A stretch of 64,000 nucleotides of DNA from Cladocopium goreaui (GCA_947184155.2 CAMXCT020006626.1:149758-213757); one strand, 5' to 3'; shown: positions 47,042 through 59,684, counted from the first letter of the stretch. The notes: generated by a model not told the origin, from the sequence alone. Numbers and translations are program-made.

Positions 47042-49189
47042 TTAGTGTTATCATATGGTGGGGTAGTGATTGTGGAACTGTTGGTTATGCTATCATAATG
47101 ATGAGTCTTGGTATGATAATGGTAATCACGGGCTGAATGATAGATCCACAAAAACATAAGGCCACTATTCTTGTGAACGGTTTGCACCACCCCTTAATCG
47201 TATATCTGGGGGCAGGGTTATTAAACTGTCCATTGAGGTTACTTAACAACGGGCTACCAATGGTGAATTGTAGTTACGAACGCAGATCCGAACGGAGCTG
47301 GCACCCGCGGTGCTTCTTCCTGCCTCCAAGAGCCCATCTTCAACGAATGCATCCCTAGGCGCCAGCAAAGAACGTCGTGGCGTCACATCAAGGGCAACAA
47401 TCGGCAACAATGCTATGACTGGAATAAACACCCCCATTCAAACTTCGGGAATGCCATCCATAGATTCACAAAAAATCTGACCTGTCTGGTTCCCTTTTTG
47501 CCAGCAATCAAAGCGACCCCACCATGCTACCACCCTTGATCAGAAACTGAGATGACACGGCGCAATCAACGATTGCTCAGCCATGTTTTTTGGTGACGGC
47601 CCCCTCGGGCTACGGGACTGTTGTCTGCTTTTAGCATGTTGTGAGGTGGGTGTTGGGGTGGGGCGGGGTCAATTTTCGGGCGCGCCTACGGCACTTTCTG
47701 CCCCTTTTTTGACCATGCACCGACATGTGACGTTGATAAAGTGCTGCGTTTTGCAGTAAATCTCTTTTTTCAATCGAGATATGACTCATAAAAGCCATGC
47801 AAGAGCGCCGTCGCTCCACAGGCGCCGCCACCATGTTTAGACAACGGTATCACTCGTGCACCTGTTGTCAACTGCTGCGTCTATCATTGATCATCAAGAA
47901 TTCAATAGCCATTTTTAGTCCATGGAACCCATTGATTAACCATGTTTTCCGGATCTATCGTCACTAGATATTCATTACTCGACAGCCAGCCTTGATTTCC
48001 GTCATGATACGTTATACTATCATTGTACTTACTGTTGTATAATCCCATGAATCAACAACTTTACATTGCATTACAATCCGACGCAGTCATGTTCTACAAG
48101 AGGGCAAAAATAATGATTGACAACCAGGGATAACCCTATGAAAATGATCAATTTTGATGGATACTTGGAGATCCCTATGCGGTGCCCAAGACCGCTCCAC
48201 TGGGTTCCCCACCGGCATCAAGCTCCCCGTGGGCATCCGATCTGAGCTGGTCCAGCCGGATCTGGTCAAGGCACCTTGAGATTGATCCTTGAAATGGTCA
48301 AACTATTGGTTTTATAAACGGATGATTGTTAAACGATTAGGAATGGTCAAACTATTGGTTATGATTGTTTTTTATTCTTGTCAAGCATATTGTTAGCGTG
48401 GTCATTATCAGCCTAATCTTTGCGATTATCTTTGCGGTTATTAGGGTCATGATGTCCATTATAGTAATTATTTAAACTTATCCTCCTGGTTTGCAGTTTT
48501 CAGTATGGTTAGTACTATGGTTACGATTAGTATTGTTATGACTATGGCTATTGTAATGGCTTAAAGCTAAATAATTGATTAATAATAGTTAAACTACTGG
48601 TTTTCTCACAACATTGCAGACTATTCAATCATGAATCATAACCTTGAAATCCTTGAATAATGTTTACTGTTGACGATTCTGAATGACTTAAATCGGCAGC
48701 GTACTTTATAAATAGTTTAATGCTGGTTCTAAATAGTCAATAAACTGCATTATACAAATTTATTGACGGACAATTGCATGATGATTAGTTGTATTGTGTG
48801 GTATTGTCTCGGCTTAGTGATGGCAAAGTGATGTGTAACAATGTAACAAATGGCGCTTATGGTGGTTTTTTGGTTCGTGGGAAGTCTTAAATATTGGTGA
48901 CTGATGATGATAATTCATGATTTTTGATAGTTATTGGTGAATGTTGGTGCTTGATGATTACTGCAAATTGTTGATTGTCACTGGTGATTATTGGTGATTG
49001 ATTGATGGTAAAATATTGAGGGTATGATGATCGAATAAACCCTATATTTGGGTATAGTGAAACTACTGTAGTACCATCAGTACTGATTCATTGTGGATGA
49101 TCAACGGTTGGTCAATAAGTACTCGGTGTCAACAATGGATGATCCAAACCAATCAGTTTTTCTTTTGAATGGCTACTGTAACTAAAACA
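47042..49189. other. AT-rich unique sequence, no gene recognised
   Basis: Between 47250 and 47540 several frames are open on both strands (for example ASLGASKERRGVTSRATIG on +, VIALLPIVALDVTPRRSLL on -) but none is decisive. From 48290 on the sequence is AT-rich with the phrase ggtcaaactattggtt twice (48297, 48346) and many short ttggtgatt words near 48890-49010. Confidence 0.3.
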
Positions 49190-50115
49190 AAACTTACCTT
49201 GCGGCTTGCTGGATAAAAAGAAGTCAAGCATTTCATGCTGCTCGTGCAAGTTAATGAGGAAATCGTAAGGTAAGGCAGCTGGAAAATGAAATGTTTCGTT
49301 CAGATGAGCAGTTGGGTACGATTTGACGATACCTCTGATGAGACTCTCATCCAATTTTCCTCAACGCGAAAAGCTCAAGTAGAGCGGGTATCTGACCAGT
49401 AAAACCACTCCAAACATGACCAGAAACACTTGGTATCAACGATGCCAAGAGTTTGTGGTTTATCATTGCGATACATTACTCGTTACTGTCATTACTGTAA
49501 ACAGAAGTATCCGCAAAGCTTCACATCCAGCAGATCCGCCAGCACCAACATCAGAGGAACCATAACCAGGCCATTTCGCACTGACTGATCTGTATGTCCA
49601 CGAAGCTTGTCGACCTTGACAAACTGCAAAAAAGTTTATGGATGGCTTATCAATGGCTTTTTACGTGGAGTATTCATGGAAACTCAGTACTATGAAAAAT
49701 ACTGTTTTCTGTTCGCAACAATGGTTGGGTACCAATTCAGATCCCCCAAAACAGTTGCCATAGTTGCGACATCTTTCAGGAAGGGCGCTCCCTCAGTGCC
49801 AAACCGCTGGGGGTCACTCCGGCCCTGCTCAAAACGATAGAGCCCCACAATGCAGCTCAGCCATGGATAAAGCCCTCGCAATAAGCCATACACCTCGATA
49901 CCATCCAGCTCAGAATTGATCAACACAATAAGCTCCAGCGTTCTGCACAAGTGCAGGACGGGTTCTTTTTCGATTCTGAACTTGGGTCCCTGCCACATGC
50001 TACCGTCTCCTTCAAAACGGCACCAGGGAAACGAGGAAACGGAGGAAATTGCCAAAGACAGCGGAACTTGCAGTTCAGGTCTGGGATCTCCTTCCACTCT
50101 TGACTCTCGACTCAC
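49190..50115 (-). CDS. Candidate exons of a - strand host gene
   Basis: A frame of about 50 residues (DESLIRGIVKSYPTAHLNE then LPYDFLINLHEQHEMLDFF) ends at a consensus donor, caa|ggtaagt, at about 49193. Further upstream on the same strand a frame (50115-49690) contains RTLELIVLINSELDGIEVY, LRGLYPWLSCIVGLYRFEQG and APFLKDVATMATVLGDL, which look like folded protein. Between them a short piece (GFTGQIPALLELFALRKIG, about 49350-49420) resembles one leucine-rich repeat. I cannot join the exons with certainty, nor name the protein. Confidence 0.3.
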
Positions 50116-50859
50116 AAGACTTCGGCCTCGACAGCGTCCCTCGACTACGTTCGACTACGTTCGACTTGTCCAGGCTGCGCCATCAGCGTCCTGAGGTGCT
50201 GCTACTGTGACTGTGAAGCGTCTGAAAATTCAGAGCACTGGGAGACGGACGTAGGATCTGAGGTTCTGACCAAGAACAAGTCCCCGAGCATTCACTCCAA
50301 CTGGACCTTGCAAGGAATTCAGATTCAGCTTGGCATCTTGCAGCTGTTCATGTTGCCAACAAGTGTTATGAAGTTTTATCAGTTCAGTGTCTTAAATGCA
50401 GGAAGAGTTTGTTGCACCTTATGAGCATCAATTGATCACAAGACTTTGATGGGATTCAACAAGAGACGACAGGGTTCTAAAAGTTGGGTCCAAAACCAGG
50501 CAAAACAGATACAAAGACGTGGGAACATTGGGAACATGGAAGACCCAGGAATCTTTTGGGAGACCAATTGAGACTGGAACCGTTTCACGCGCGTTTCAAA
50601 ATCCAACGACAGCAGAGAAGAACCGCTCGGGGTCCTGGAGGAGTCCCGGAAGACCCCTGGAGGATTTGTTTCGAGAACGGAGGGCCGAGAACGGAGAGCC
50701 GGGATAGGAGTCTTATTGAGGAACATAGAAGAAACACCTGGTGAGAAAAAAAAGTGTTTTGATTTGCTTCTCGGCTTCTTGGACGGGTCGTGTTTCTTGG
50801 CTGTTGAACACCTTATTTACGATTATTCCTCGTAGTCAAATGTCCGATGTTTTGAAGGT
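50116..50859. other. Unique sequence before the 43-bp array
   Basis: Contains cgactacgtt x2 at about 50143-50165. Frames of 60-96 residues on both strands without motif. No gene supported. Confidence 0.3.
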
Positions 50860-53800
50860 CAACAACTTCCCTTATCTTAATTAAAAAAGAAACAGCCTAA
50901 CCCTTGTCGCCGAGGACCTCCCTTATCTTCAAAGTCTTGAATGTACCGCCCTACTTTGCCATAGACCTCCCTCTATCTCTGACGTTAAAAGCCATGGAGT
51001 GCAGCGGCGCCTGTAGCACATAGAAACCTCCTCCCTCTATCTATGAAGTGAAAGTCCGCCGCTACTTATAGCATGCACCTCCCATTATCTATGGAAGTGA
51101 AAGTCCGACTACTGCTCAGCCCATGACATCCCTTATCTGCCAAGTTGGAAGTGCAAAGTCCGCTACCTGTGCATGCCCTCCCTTATCTCTGGAAATTAGA
51201 AAGTCGACTACCAGAGCATGACCTCCCTTATCTTGAAAGTTGAAAGTCCGCTACCTTTGCATGACCTCCCTTATCTTCAAAGTTGAAAGTCCGCTACCTT
51301 TGCATGAACTCCCTTATCTTCAAAGTTGAAAGTCCGCTACCTCTGCATGAACTCCCTTATCTTGAAATTTGAAAGTCCGCTACCTTTGCATGACCTCCCT
51401 TATCTTCAAAGCTGAAAGTCCGCTACCTGTGCATGTCCTCCCTTATCTTGAAAGTTGAAAGTCCGCTACCTTTGCATGACCTCCCTTATCTTCAAAGTTG
51501 AAAGTCCGCTACCTGCGCATGAACTCCCTTATCTTGAAAGTTGAAAGTCCGCTACCTTTGCATGACCTCCCTTATCTTCAAAGTTGAAAGTCCGCTACCT
51601 TTGCATGACCTCCCTTATCTTGAAAGTTGAAAGCCCGCTACCTTTGCATGACCTCCCTTATCTTCAAAGTTGAAAGTCCGCTACCTTTGCATGACCTCCC
51701 TTATCTTGAAAGTTGAAAGTCCGCTACCTTTGCATGACCTCCCTTATCTTGAAAGTTGAAAGTCCGCTACCTTTGCATGACCTCCCTTATCTTCAAAGTT
51801 GAAAGTCCGCTACCTTTGCATGACCTCCCTTATCTTGAAATTTGAAAGCCCGCTACCTGTGCATGACCTCCCTTATCTTGAAAGTTGAAAGTCCGCTACC
51901 TTTGCATGACCTCCCTTATCTTGAAAGTTGAAAGTCCGCTACCTGTGCATGACCTCCCTTATCTTGAAAGTTGAAAGTCCGCTACCTTTGCATGACCTCC
52001 CTTATCTTGAAAGTTGAAAGTCCGCTACCTTTGCATGAACTCCCTTATCTTCAAAGTTGAAAGTCCGCTACCTCTGCATGAACTCCCTTATCTTGAAATT
52101 TGAAAGTCCGCTACCTTTGCATGACCTCCCTTATCTTCAAAGCTGAAAGTCCGCTACCTGTGCATGACCTCCCTTATCTTGAAAGTTGAAAGTCCGCTAC
52201 CTGTGCATGACCTCCCTTATCTTGGAAAGTTGAAAGTCCGCTACCTGTGCATGACCTCCCTTATCTTGAAAGTTGAAAGTCCGCTACCTTGCATGACTCC
52301 CTTTCTTCAGTCCCGCTACTTGCATGCTCCTCTTACTTGAAAGTTGAAGCCGCACCTTGCGAGTGACTCCCTATCTTGAAATTTGAAAGCCGCTACCTAT
52401 TGCATACCCCTTTTTTCAAGTTGAACTCAGCGACCTCTGCATGATCCCCCTTATCTTGAAGTTGAAAGTCCGACTACTTTGGGCTGACTCCTTATTCTTG
52501 GAAAGTTGAAAGTTCCGCTAACCTTGCATGACTCCCTACTTCAAGTTGAAGCCGCTACCTCTGGCATACTCCTTATCTTGGAAAGTTGAAAGTCCGCTAC
52601 CTTTGCATGACCTCCCTTATCTTGAAAGTTGAAAGTCCGCTACCTTTGCATGACCTCCCTTATCTTCAAAGTTGAAAGTCCGCTACCTGCGCATGAACTC
52701 CCTTATCTTGAAAGTTGAAAGTCCGCTACCTTTGCATGACCTCCCTTATCTTCAAAGTTGAAAGTCCGCTACCTTTGCATGACCTCCCTTATCTTGAAAG
52801 TTGAAAGCCCGCTACCTTTGCATGACCTCCCTTATCTTCAAAGTTGAAAGTCCACTACCTTTGCATGACCTCCCTTATCTTGAAAGTTGAAAGTCCGCTA
52901 CCTTTGCATGACCTCCCTTATCTTGAAAGTTGAAAGTCCGCTACCTTTGCATGACCTCCCTTATCTTCAAAGTTGAAAGTCCGCTACCTTTGCATGACCT
53001 CCCTTATCTTGAAATTTGAAAGCCCGCTACCTTTGCATGACCTCCCTTATCTTGAAAGTTGAAAGTCAGCTACCTGTGCATGACCTCCCTTATCTTGAAA
53101 GTTGAAAGTCCGCTACCTTTGCATGACCTCCCTTATCTTGAAAGTTGAAAGTCCGCTACCTTTGCATGACCTCCCTTATCTTCAAAGTTGAAAGTCCGCT
53201 ACCTTTGCATGACCTCCCTTATCTTCAAAGTTGAAAGTCCGCTACCTTTGCTTGACCTCCCTTAAAGTTGAAAGTCCGCTACCTCTGCATGACCTCCCTT
53301 ATCTTGAAAGTTGAAAGTCCGCTACCTGTGCATGACCTCCCTTATCTTGAAAGTTGAAAGTCCGCTACCTGTGCATGACCTCCCTTATCTTCAAAGTTGA
53401 AAGTCCGCTACCTTTGCATGACCTCCCTTATCTTCAAGTTGAAAAGCCCGCACCTTTGCTGACTCCCTTACGAAAGTCCGCACCTTTGCATGACCTCCCT
53501 TATCTTGAAAGTTGAAAGTCCGCTACCTTTGCATGACCTCCCTTATCTTCAAAGTTGAAAGTCCGCTACCTTGCATGACCTCCCTTATCTTGAAAGTTGA
53601 AAGTCCGCTACCTTTGCATGACCTCCCTTATCTTGAAAGTTGAAAGTCCGCTACCTTTGCATGACCTCCCTTATCTTCAAAGTTGAAAGTCCGCTACCTT
53701 TGCATGACCTCCCTTATCTTCAAAGTTGAAAGTCCGCTACCTTTGCTTGACCTCCCTTAAAGTTGAAAGTCCGCTACCTCTGCATGACCTCCCTTATCTT

Positions 53801-54545
53801 GAAAGTTGAAAGTTCGCTACCTGTGCATGACCTCCCTTATCTTCAAAGTTGAAAGTCCGCTACCTTTGCATGACCTCCCTTATCTTCAAAGTTGAAAGTC
53901 CGCTACCTTTGCATGACCTCCCTTATCTTGAAAGTTGAAAGTCCGCTACCTTTGCATGACCTCCCTTATCTTGAAAGTTGAAAGTCCGCTACCTTTGCAT
54001 GACCTCCCTTATCTTGAAAGTTGAAAGTCCGCTACCTTTGCATGACCTTCCTTATCTTGAAAGTTGAAAGTCCGCTACCTTTGCATGACCTCCCTTATCT
54101 TCAAAGTTGAAAGTCCGCTACCTTTGCATGACCTCCCTTATCTTGAAAGTTGAAAGTCCGCTACCTTTGCATGACCTCCCTTATCTTCAAAGTTGAAAGT
54201 CCGCTACCTGTGCATGACCTCCCTTATCTTGAAAGTTGAAAGTCCGCTACCTTTGCATGACCTCCCTTATCTTCAAAGTTGAAAGTCCGCTACCTTTGCA
54301 TGACCTCCCTTATCTTCAAAGTTGAAAGTCCGCTACCTTTGCATGACCTCCCTTATCTTCAAAGTTGAAAGTCCGCTACCTTTGCATGACCTCCCTTATC
54401 TTCAAAGTTGAAAGTCCGCTACCTTTGCATGACCTCCTTTATCTTGAAAGTTGAAAGTCCGCTACCTTTGCATGACCTCCCTTATCTTCAAAGTTGAAAG
54501 TCCGCTACCTTTGCATGACCTTCCTCATCTTGAAAGTCGAAAACG
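50860..54545. repeat. Satellite array, 43-bp unit, about 80 copies
   Basis: The unit is gaaagttgaaagtccgctac plus ctttgcatgacctcccttat plus ctt (43 bp). The left border is strongly diverged (50860-51180) and becomes uniform toward the middle. Two patches (52290-52570 and 53425-53490) have many single-base losses. No long frame exists in either strand. Ends at tcatcttgaaagtcgaaaac. Confidence 0.95.
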
Positions 54546-54850
54546 AAATCCAGGAAAACCTCCGGAATTATAGGTTCCTTTTGCCAGACCCCCCCCGACC
54601 CCCATACCCTCACTACGTTCGCCAATAAACACTTCAGCCTAGCCTATCGGCTGGCTTTCGTAATCCGCCGACCCCCGCCGAGAGCAGGGGGAGCGCGTTG
54701 GAGAAGAAGCAGTATAGCACCCAGCAACCCGCGGAAACGCTCCAGTGAGCATCTTGGTTCCCGGCCCAACCGTTGTCCAGGATTTTACGCGGGCGACGCA
54801 TATGTGGGCTGTATCATTCTTCTGAGGGGCAGGCGCACCTATTGCGGCCA
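54546..54850. other. GC-rich unique stretch
   Basis: Includes a run ccccccccgacccccata and no supported gene. Confidence 0.4.
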
Positions 54851-54852
54851 CA

Positions 54853-55172
54853 TGTTGTCACATCCGTCCATGTTTTTCACATCTTGTTTTTTTCCCAGTC
54901 AGAAAGCGACGTTTGCCCACGGACGCGTTCCCCACTGGCGAAGCGTCTCTTTTTGGCGCCCCGGGGTAGGGTTTCCAAGAGGTTCCAGCCACCCCTATTT
55001 TGGCCATGTTTGTCACCTCCGTCCACGCTTTTCACATTTTTTTTTCTCTGGTCAGAAAGCAACGTTTGCCCCCAGAAGGGTTCCCCGCTGGAGGCCCCTG
55101 GGCTCGCGCTGCTACGGCGTTTGCAACTGGCGAAGCGTCTCTTTTTGGCGCCCCGGGGTAGGTTTCCAAGAA
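54853..55172. repeat. Two-copy direct repeat of about 130-165 bp
   Basis: The first copy (54853-54981) and the second (55005-55172) share gtcac-tccgtcca-g-tttt, cagaaagc-acgtttgccc and gcgaagcgtctctttttggc followed by gccccggggtaggtttc. The second copy has an extra 36-bp GC-rich insert (ctgggctcgcgctgctacgg). Confidence 0.75.
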
Positions 55173-55960
55173 GACACTCATGAAACAAGACTCCAGAAGA
55201 CCCTCTGTTGACACTCCTGAAACACTCCAGGAAGACACTCATAAGCAACACGCTCTCTCCAGACACTCTTGAAAACACAGGCACTCCAGAAAAACACTCT
55301 TGGAGACACAAGACAATCTCCAAAAACACTCTTCGGAACACACTCCAAGAAGACACTTACAAACAAACACTCAGGAAGACACCCTTCCAAACACCACCAT
55401 GCTGACCAGCGCCAGCACAACCAATTATCACCGCTACTACCCGCACCACCCTCACCACTACCACCGACACCACCACCACCACCACCACTGCTAGCCGTGT
55501 TTCGCCCCAAAATTGTTTTCCTTCATTGGGAATCACTCACAAGAATCACTCGTGGGAACACGGTCCAAGAAAACACTCATGCATAGACACTCGAGAAAAC
55601 CACTCACAATAGACACTCTTGGAACGCTCCAGCAAGACACTCCTGGAAAGACACTGCACAAGAAACCCTAAAGGACACTCTTGGAAAAGACCCCCCGCGA
55701 AACCAAATATCTTTGCAGCAGGCACTGCAAGAAAACACTCACACGAGACATCCTTGGGAACACCTTCCAAGAAGACACCCGTGCACAGAAGCACCAAGCT
55801 CAAGAAAAAGACTCCCAAAGCACGCTCTTGAGAACACGCACCAAAAGAACACTCATGGACTCATGCACAAAAGGTCACGGAATAAATTCACTATACACAC
55901 TCTTGGGACACTTTTCCAAAGAACACACCCGGAAGAGCAACACACCCCTGGACATGCTCC
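55173..55960. repeat. Degenerate repeats of gacactc/gaaacactcc
   Basis: Words like agacactcttggaa, acactccaagaagaca and aaaacactcatg recur every 20-60 bp on the + strand. A short (cac)n tract lies at 55430-55490. Frames of 90-173 residues reflect this bias and are rich in Thr, Lys and His. Confidence 0.6.
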
Positions 55961-55964
55961 TGCG

Positions 55965-57300
55965 TCACTTCTGGGGTCGGCGGCAGGGGCGGCAGCCCTT
56001 AAATCCGGCCAGGGGCCCCCTGGCCGTGGCATTGCCGTACGGCGTTTCTCTCCTCTCCGTAGGAGAGAGGGGCCGCCGCCCCTGCCGCCGACCACCCGGT
56101 AGGGCCAAAAACCCCCGCGTTTTACGGTGTTTTGTGCTCTTCCAATTTTTTCCCATTTTTCGGATCTTGTGGCTCAAGATGGGTCAACATGGGCCAACAT
56201 AGGCCGCAAGATGGGCCAACATAGCCCCAACATGGGCCAACATAGCCCCCAAGATGGGCCAACATAGCCCCAAGATGGGCCAACATAGCCCCAAGATGGG
56301 CCAACATAGCCCCAAGATGGGCCCACATTGCCCTCAAGATAGGCCAACATAGCCCCAAGATGGGCCAACATAGCCCCAAGATAGGCCGCCGACCATCAAA
56401 TATCCTGTGTTTTACAGCAGTTTTTTTGCTGTTCCCATTTTTCGGATCTTTTGGCTCAACATGGGTCAACATGAGGCAAACATAGGCCAACATAGCCACA
56501 AGATGGGCCCTCGTTGCCCGCAAGATAGGCCACCATATAGCCACACGATGGGCCAACATAGTTGGGCCCCTGGCCGGCTGTCGCGCGTAAGCGCTTAAAT
56601 CCGGCCAGGGGCCCCCTGGCCGTGTCCTTGCCGTACGGCAGTTCTCTCCTCTCCGTAGGAGAGAGGGGCCGCCGCCCCAGCCGCCGACACCCCCGGCCGC
56701 CAAAAACTACCGCGTTTTACGGTGTTTTGTGCTCTCCGCATTTTTCCGCCTTTTTCGGATCTGGTGGTTTGAGATGGGTCAACATGGGCCAAGATAGGCC
56801 TCGAGATGGGCCAACATAGGCGTTAAGATGGGCCAACATAGCCCCAAGATGGGCCAACATAGCCCCAAGATGGGCCAACCTAGCCCCAAACTGGGCCCAC
56901 ATCGCCCCAAGATGGGCCAACATAGCCTCAAAATGGGCCCACATTGCCCTCAAGATACGCCAACATAGCCCCAAGATGGGCCCACATAGCTCCAAGATAG
57001 GCCGCCGACCATCAAAATATCCTGCGTTTTACAGCAGTTTTTTTGCTGTTCCCATTTTTCGGATCCTTTGGCTCAACATGGGTCAACATGAGGCCAACAT
57101 AGGCCAACATAGCCACAAGATGGGCCCACATTGCCCGCAAGATAGGCCAACATACGCCAACATAGGCCAACATAGCCACACAATGGGCCTACATAGTTGG
57201 GCCCCTGGCCGGCTGTCGCGCGTAAGCGCTTAAATTCGGCTCCGCCGGCTCCACACGAGTGGCTTGCCCTACGAGCGTCCCAGAGCGACTAGAGCTCTAA
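55965..57300. repeat. GC-rich composite repeat with embedded 21-bp tandem units and palindromes
   Basis: A block with a 19-bp perfect palindrome GGCCAGGGGCCCCCTGGCC (56007-56025 and 56603-56621), a hairpin ctctcct-ctccgt-aggagag (about 56048-56067 and again near 56650), ccgccgcccc and cgttttacggtgttttgtgc occurs twice. A partial third copy starts at 57198. The copies are joined by runs of a 21-bp unit agccccaagatgggccaaca t (56180-56390, 56820-56990, 57095-57190). The - strand reads AHLGAMLAHLGAM-like repeats. No gene inferred. Confidence 0.8.
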
Positions 57301-57519
57301 GGTAAGGCCGCCCCAAGCCGCCGACCCTCCGACGCCGGGCCCCGAAAAACACCAAAAATCCTTCAGGAGGGTGGGGGAGAGCTTTTTGGCCGGAATCCGG
57401 GTCGCTCATAAGCGTCTCCAAGAGCAAAAGGCCCCCCCCCCCGTTTTGAGGGTACCTAAAATCGGAAAAAAGTGCCGTTTTGACACATTTTTCGGACGAT
57501 TTTTCGCTTTTCGAAAGTC
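57301..57519. other. Spacer with G/C runs
   Basis: Contains a C-run (gcccccccccccg, about 57430) and no gene or repeat unit. Confidence 0.4.
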
Positions 57520-58066
57520 ACAAAATGCTGTAAATTACAGCATTTTTGCGTTTTACCGTCTTTTGCGGGAGCCATGCAAAAACGCAGAAAATGCTGTAAA
57601 TACCAATACTTTTTGGACCCGAGATGCACAAAACACTGCAAATACCAGTGTTTTTGAAAGCCAAGTAAAAAAACACTGTAAATTACAGCATTTTGGGCGG
57701 GTTGATCGCAAAAAATGCTGGTATTCACAGTGTTTTTGCAATGTCAAGAAAACGTGGGAGGCACGAAACACTGTCCATAGCGGTGTTTTGGCCACTTCTG
57801 GACGCCGAAACGCTGGTATTTACGCAGTTTTTTGCCCGTAGCGGCGCCAAACCCCTGTAAATTACAGCATTTTCTTCCGTTTTTGAACCGATTTTTTGCG
57901 TTGCTGAACGCTGGTATTTACGCGTTTTTCAAAAAATCGCAGATCGTGACGTGAACGAAACATTGTAAATAACAGTGTTTTAGCCACTTTCGGGGACTAA
58001 AACTGTGGTATTTACGCGGGTTCTTGCCATCTGACAGCGCAAAATGCTGTAAATTGCAGCACTTTG
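57520..58066. repeat. Family of about 12 interspersed hairpin sequences
   Basis: Imperfect palindromes recur every 40-60 bp. The best is 57522-57546, with 12-bp perfect arms aaaatgctgtaa and ttacagcatttt around one base. Another, 57630-57654, has arms aaaacactg and cagtgtttt. Others near 57595, 57669, 57711, 57765, 57807, 57850, 57907, 57958, 58001 and 58040 vary in the stem (atgctg/cagcat, cactg/cagtg, cattg/cagtg). The central text is usually taaatta or gtattta. Confidence 0.7.
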
Positions 58067-58185
58067 TGCGCTGTTTATGTTCAATTTTTTAACCTGCGAT
58101 GCTTTCACCTGTTCTTTGCATTCTTCCACAAGAAACAATGTCGTAGATTGAAACTGGACGACAGCGTGACCCGAAAGAAAGCTGG

Positions 58186-59140
58186 ATGGAGGAGTCGCAC
58201 AGAAGCTTTTGCACATACAGGGGCTTTTACACAGAGAAGTCTCTACACAAAGGAGCTTTTTACACACAGAAGGTTTTACACAGAGAAGTCTTTACTCTAA
58301 GGAGCTTTTGCACACAAACGTCTAGGAGCCTTTACACACAGAAGTTTTTACACGAAGAAGTCTGTACACAGAGGGGTTTTTACACACAGACGCGTTTGCA
58401 CACAGAAGCTTTTACGCAGAGAAGCCTTCACATAGAGGAGCTTTTACACACAGCAAGCTTTTACACACACAGGGGCTTTTACACAGAGAAGTCTTTACAC
58501 AAAGGAGCTTTTTACACACAGAAGGTTTTACACAGAGAAGTCTTTACTCTAAGGAGCTTTTGCGCACAAACGTCTAGGAGCTTTTTCACACAGAAGTTTT
58601 TACACGAAGAAGTCTTTACACAGAGGGGTTTTTACACACAGACGCGTTTGCACACAGAAGCTTTTACGCAGAGAAGCCTTCACATAGAGGAGCTTTTACA
58701 CACAAAAGCATTTACACACAGCAAGATTTACACACACAGGGGCTTTTACACAGAGAAGTCTTTACACAAAGGAGCTTTTTACACACAGAAGGTTTTACGC
58801 AGAGAAGTCTTTACTCTAAGGAGCTTTTGCACACAAACGTCTAGGAGCCTTTACACACAGAAGCTGTTACACAAAGAAGTCTTTACACAGATATATATAG
58901 CTTTCACACACAGCCGCGTTTACACACAGAAACTTTTACACAGAGAAGCCTTTACACAGAGAGTTTTTACACACGGAAGCTTTTACACACAGTGAAATCT
59001 TTACACAGACGCGCTTTCACACAGAGAAGCTTTCACACACAGAAGCTTTTACACAAAGAAGTCTTTACACAATGTGGTTTTTACACACAAAAGCTTTTAC
59101 ACAGAGAAGTCTTTGCACAGAGGTGCCTTTACACGAAGTA
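58186..59140 (+). repeat. 252-bp higher-order repeat of short acaca-type units, with 269-residue open frame
   Basis: Units such as gcttttacacacagaag, agtctttacacaaaggag and gtttttacacacagacgc follow one another. The phrase gggcttttacacagagaagt begins at 58221, 58473 and 58740, showing a 252-267 bp higher-order period (the third step has a 15-bp extra unit). The + frame 58186-58995 stays open because the units and period are multiples of 3, giving a His/Phe/Thr/Tyr-rich product (HTEAFTQRSLHIEELLH). It has no signal peptide or known domain; I take it as repeat DNA. Confidence 0.8.
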
Positions 59141-59419
59141 ACAAGTTGAAATTGGCAGCGGTTGTTCGGGAAAAACCCTTGGCAGGAGCTTTCGGGAACT
59201 CACTTGCTCCAACAAAGTTCCTATTCCATGATTTTTTTCAAAAAACATAAGGAATATATTTCTGAAGCAGTCCCCATCCAAAAGCTTTCAAGCCCACAAT
59301 GCGATGAAATGGAGGGTCGAAAAAATCCGGCGGAGCCGACGATGAGCGTCAGCTCTAAAATATCTCGAGTTGATAAACATAGATAACCAGGGTGGTAAAT
59401 AAGCCATCCAAAGAAAAAG

Positions 59420-59653
59420 GAGCAGATAGATAGATAGATAAATAGATAGATAGATAGATAGAGATAAAGCAGCCAACGCGGTCCGGAAGACATGCAGCAG
59501 CAGTCCGGAGATGGTGAGCAGGAAGGTGTTTCAGAGTGGTTTCAGACCTCTTTTGGGCTTGTTTTTTCGGTACCCCAGCTTTGGGAGATGAAAAAAGAAA
59601 GAGAAAAGGTAGAGAAAGAGAGAGAGAGAGACAGAGAGAGGAAGAGGGAAAGA

Positions 59654-59684
<31 letters not shown>

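Noticed and set aside
37721..54545. Regular arrays might be CRISPR arrays.
   Set aside because: Units are contiguous with no unique spacers, and the context is eukaryotic.
56150..56200. tggctcaag at 56172 recalls the end of the dinoflagellate spliced leader.
   Set aside because: Only the last nine bases agree; the preceding bases do not fit and the other copies read ggctcaac. Treated as chance.
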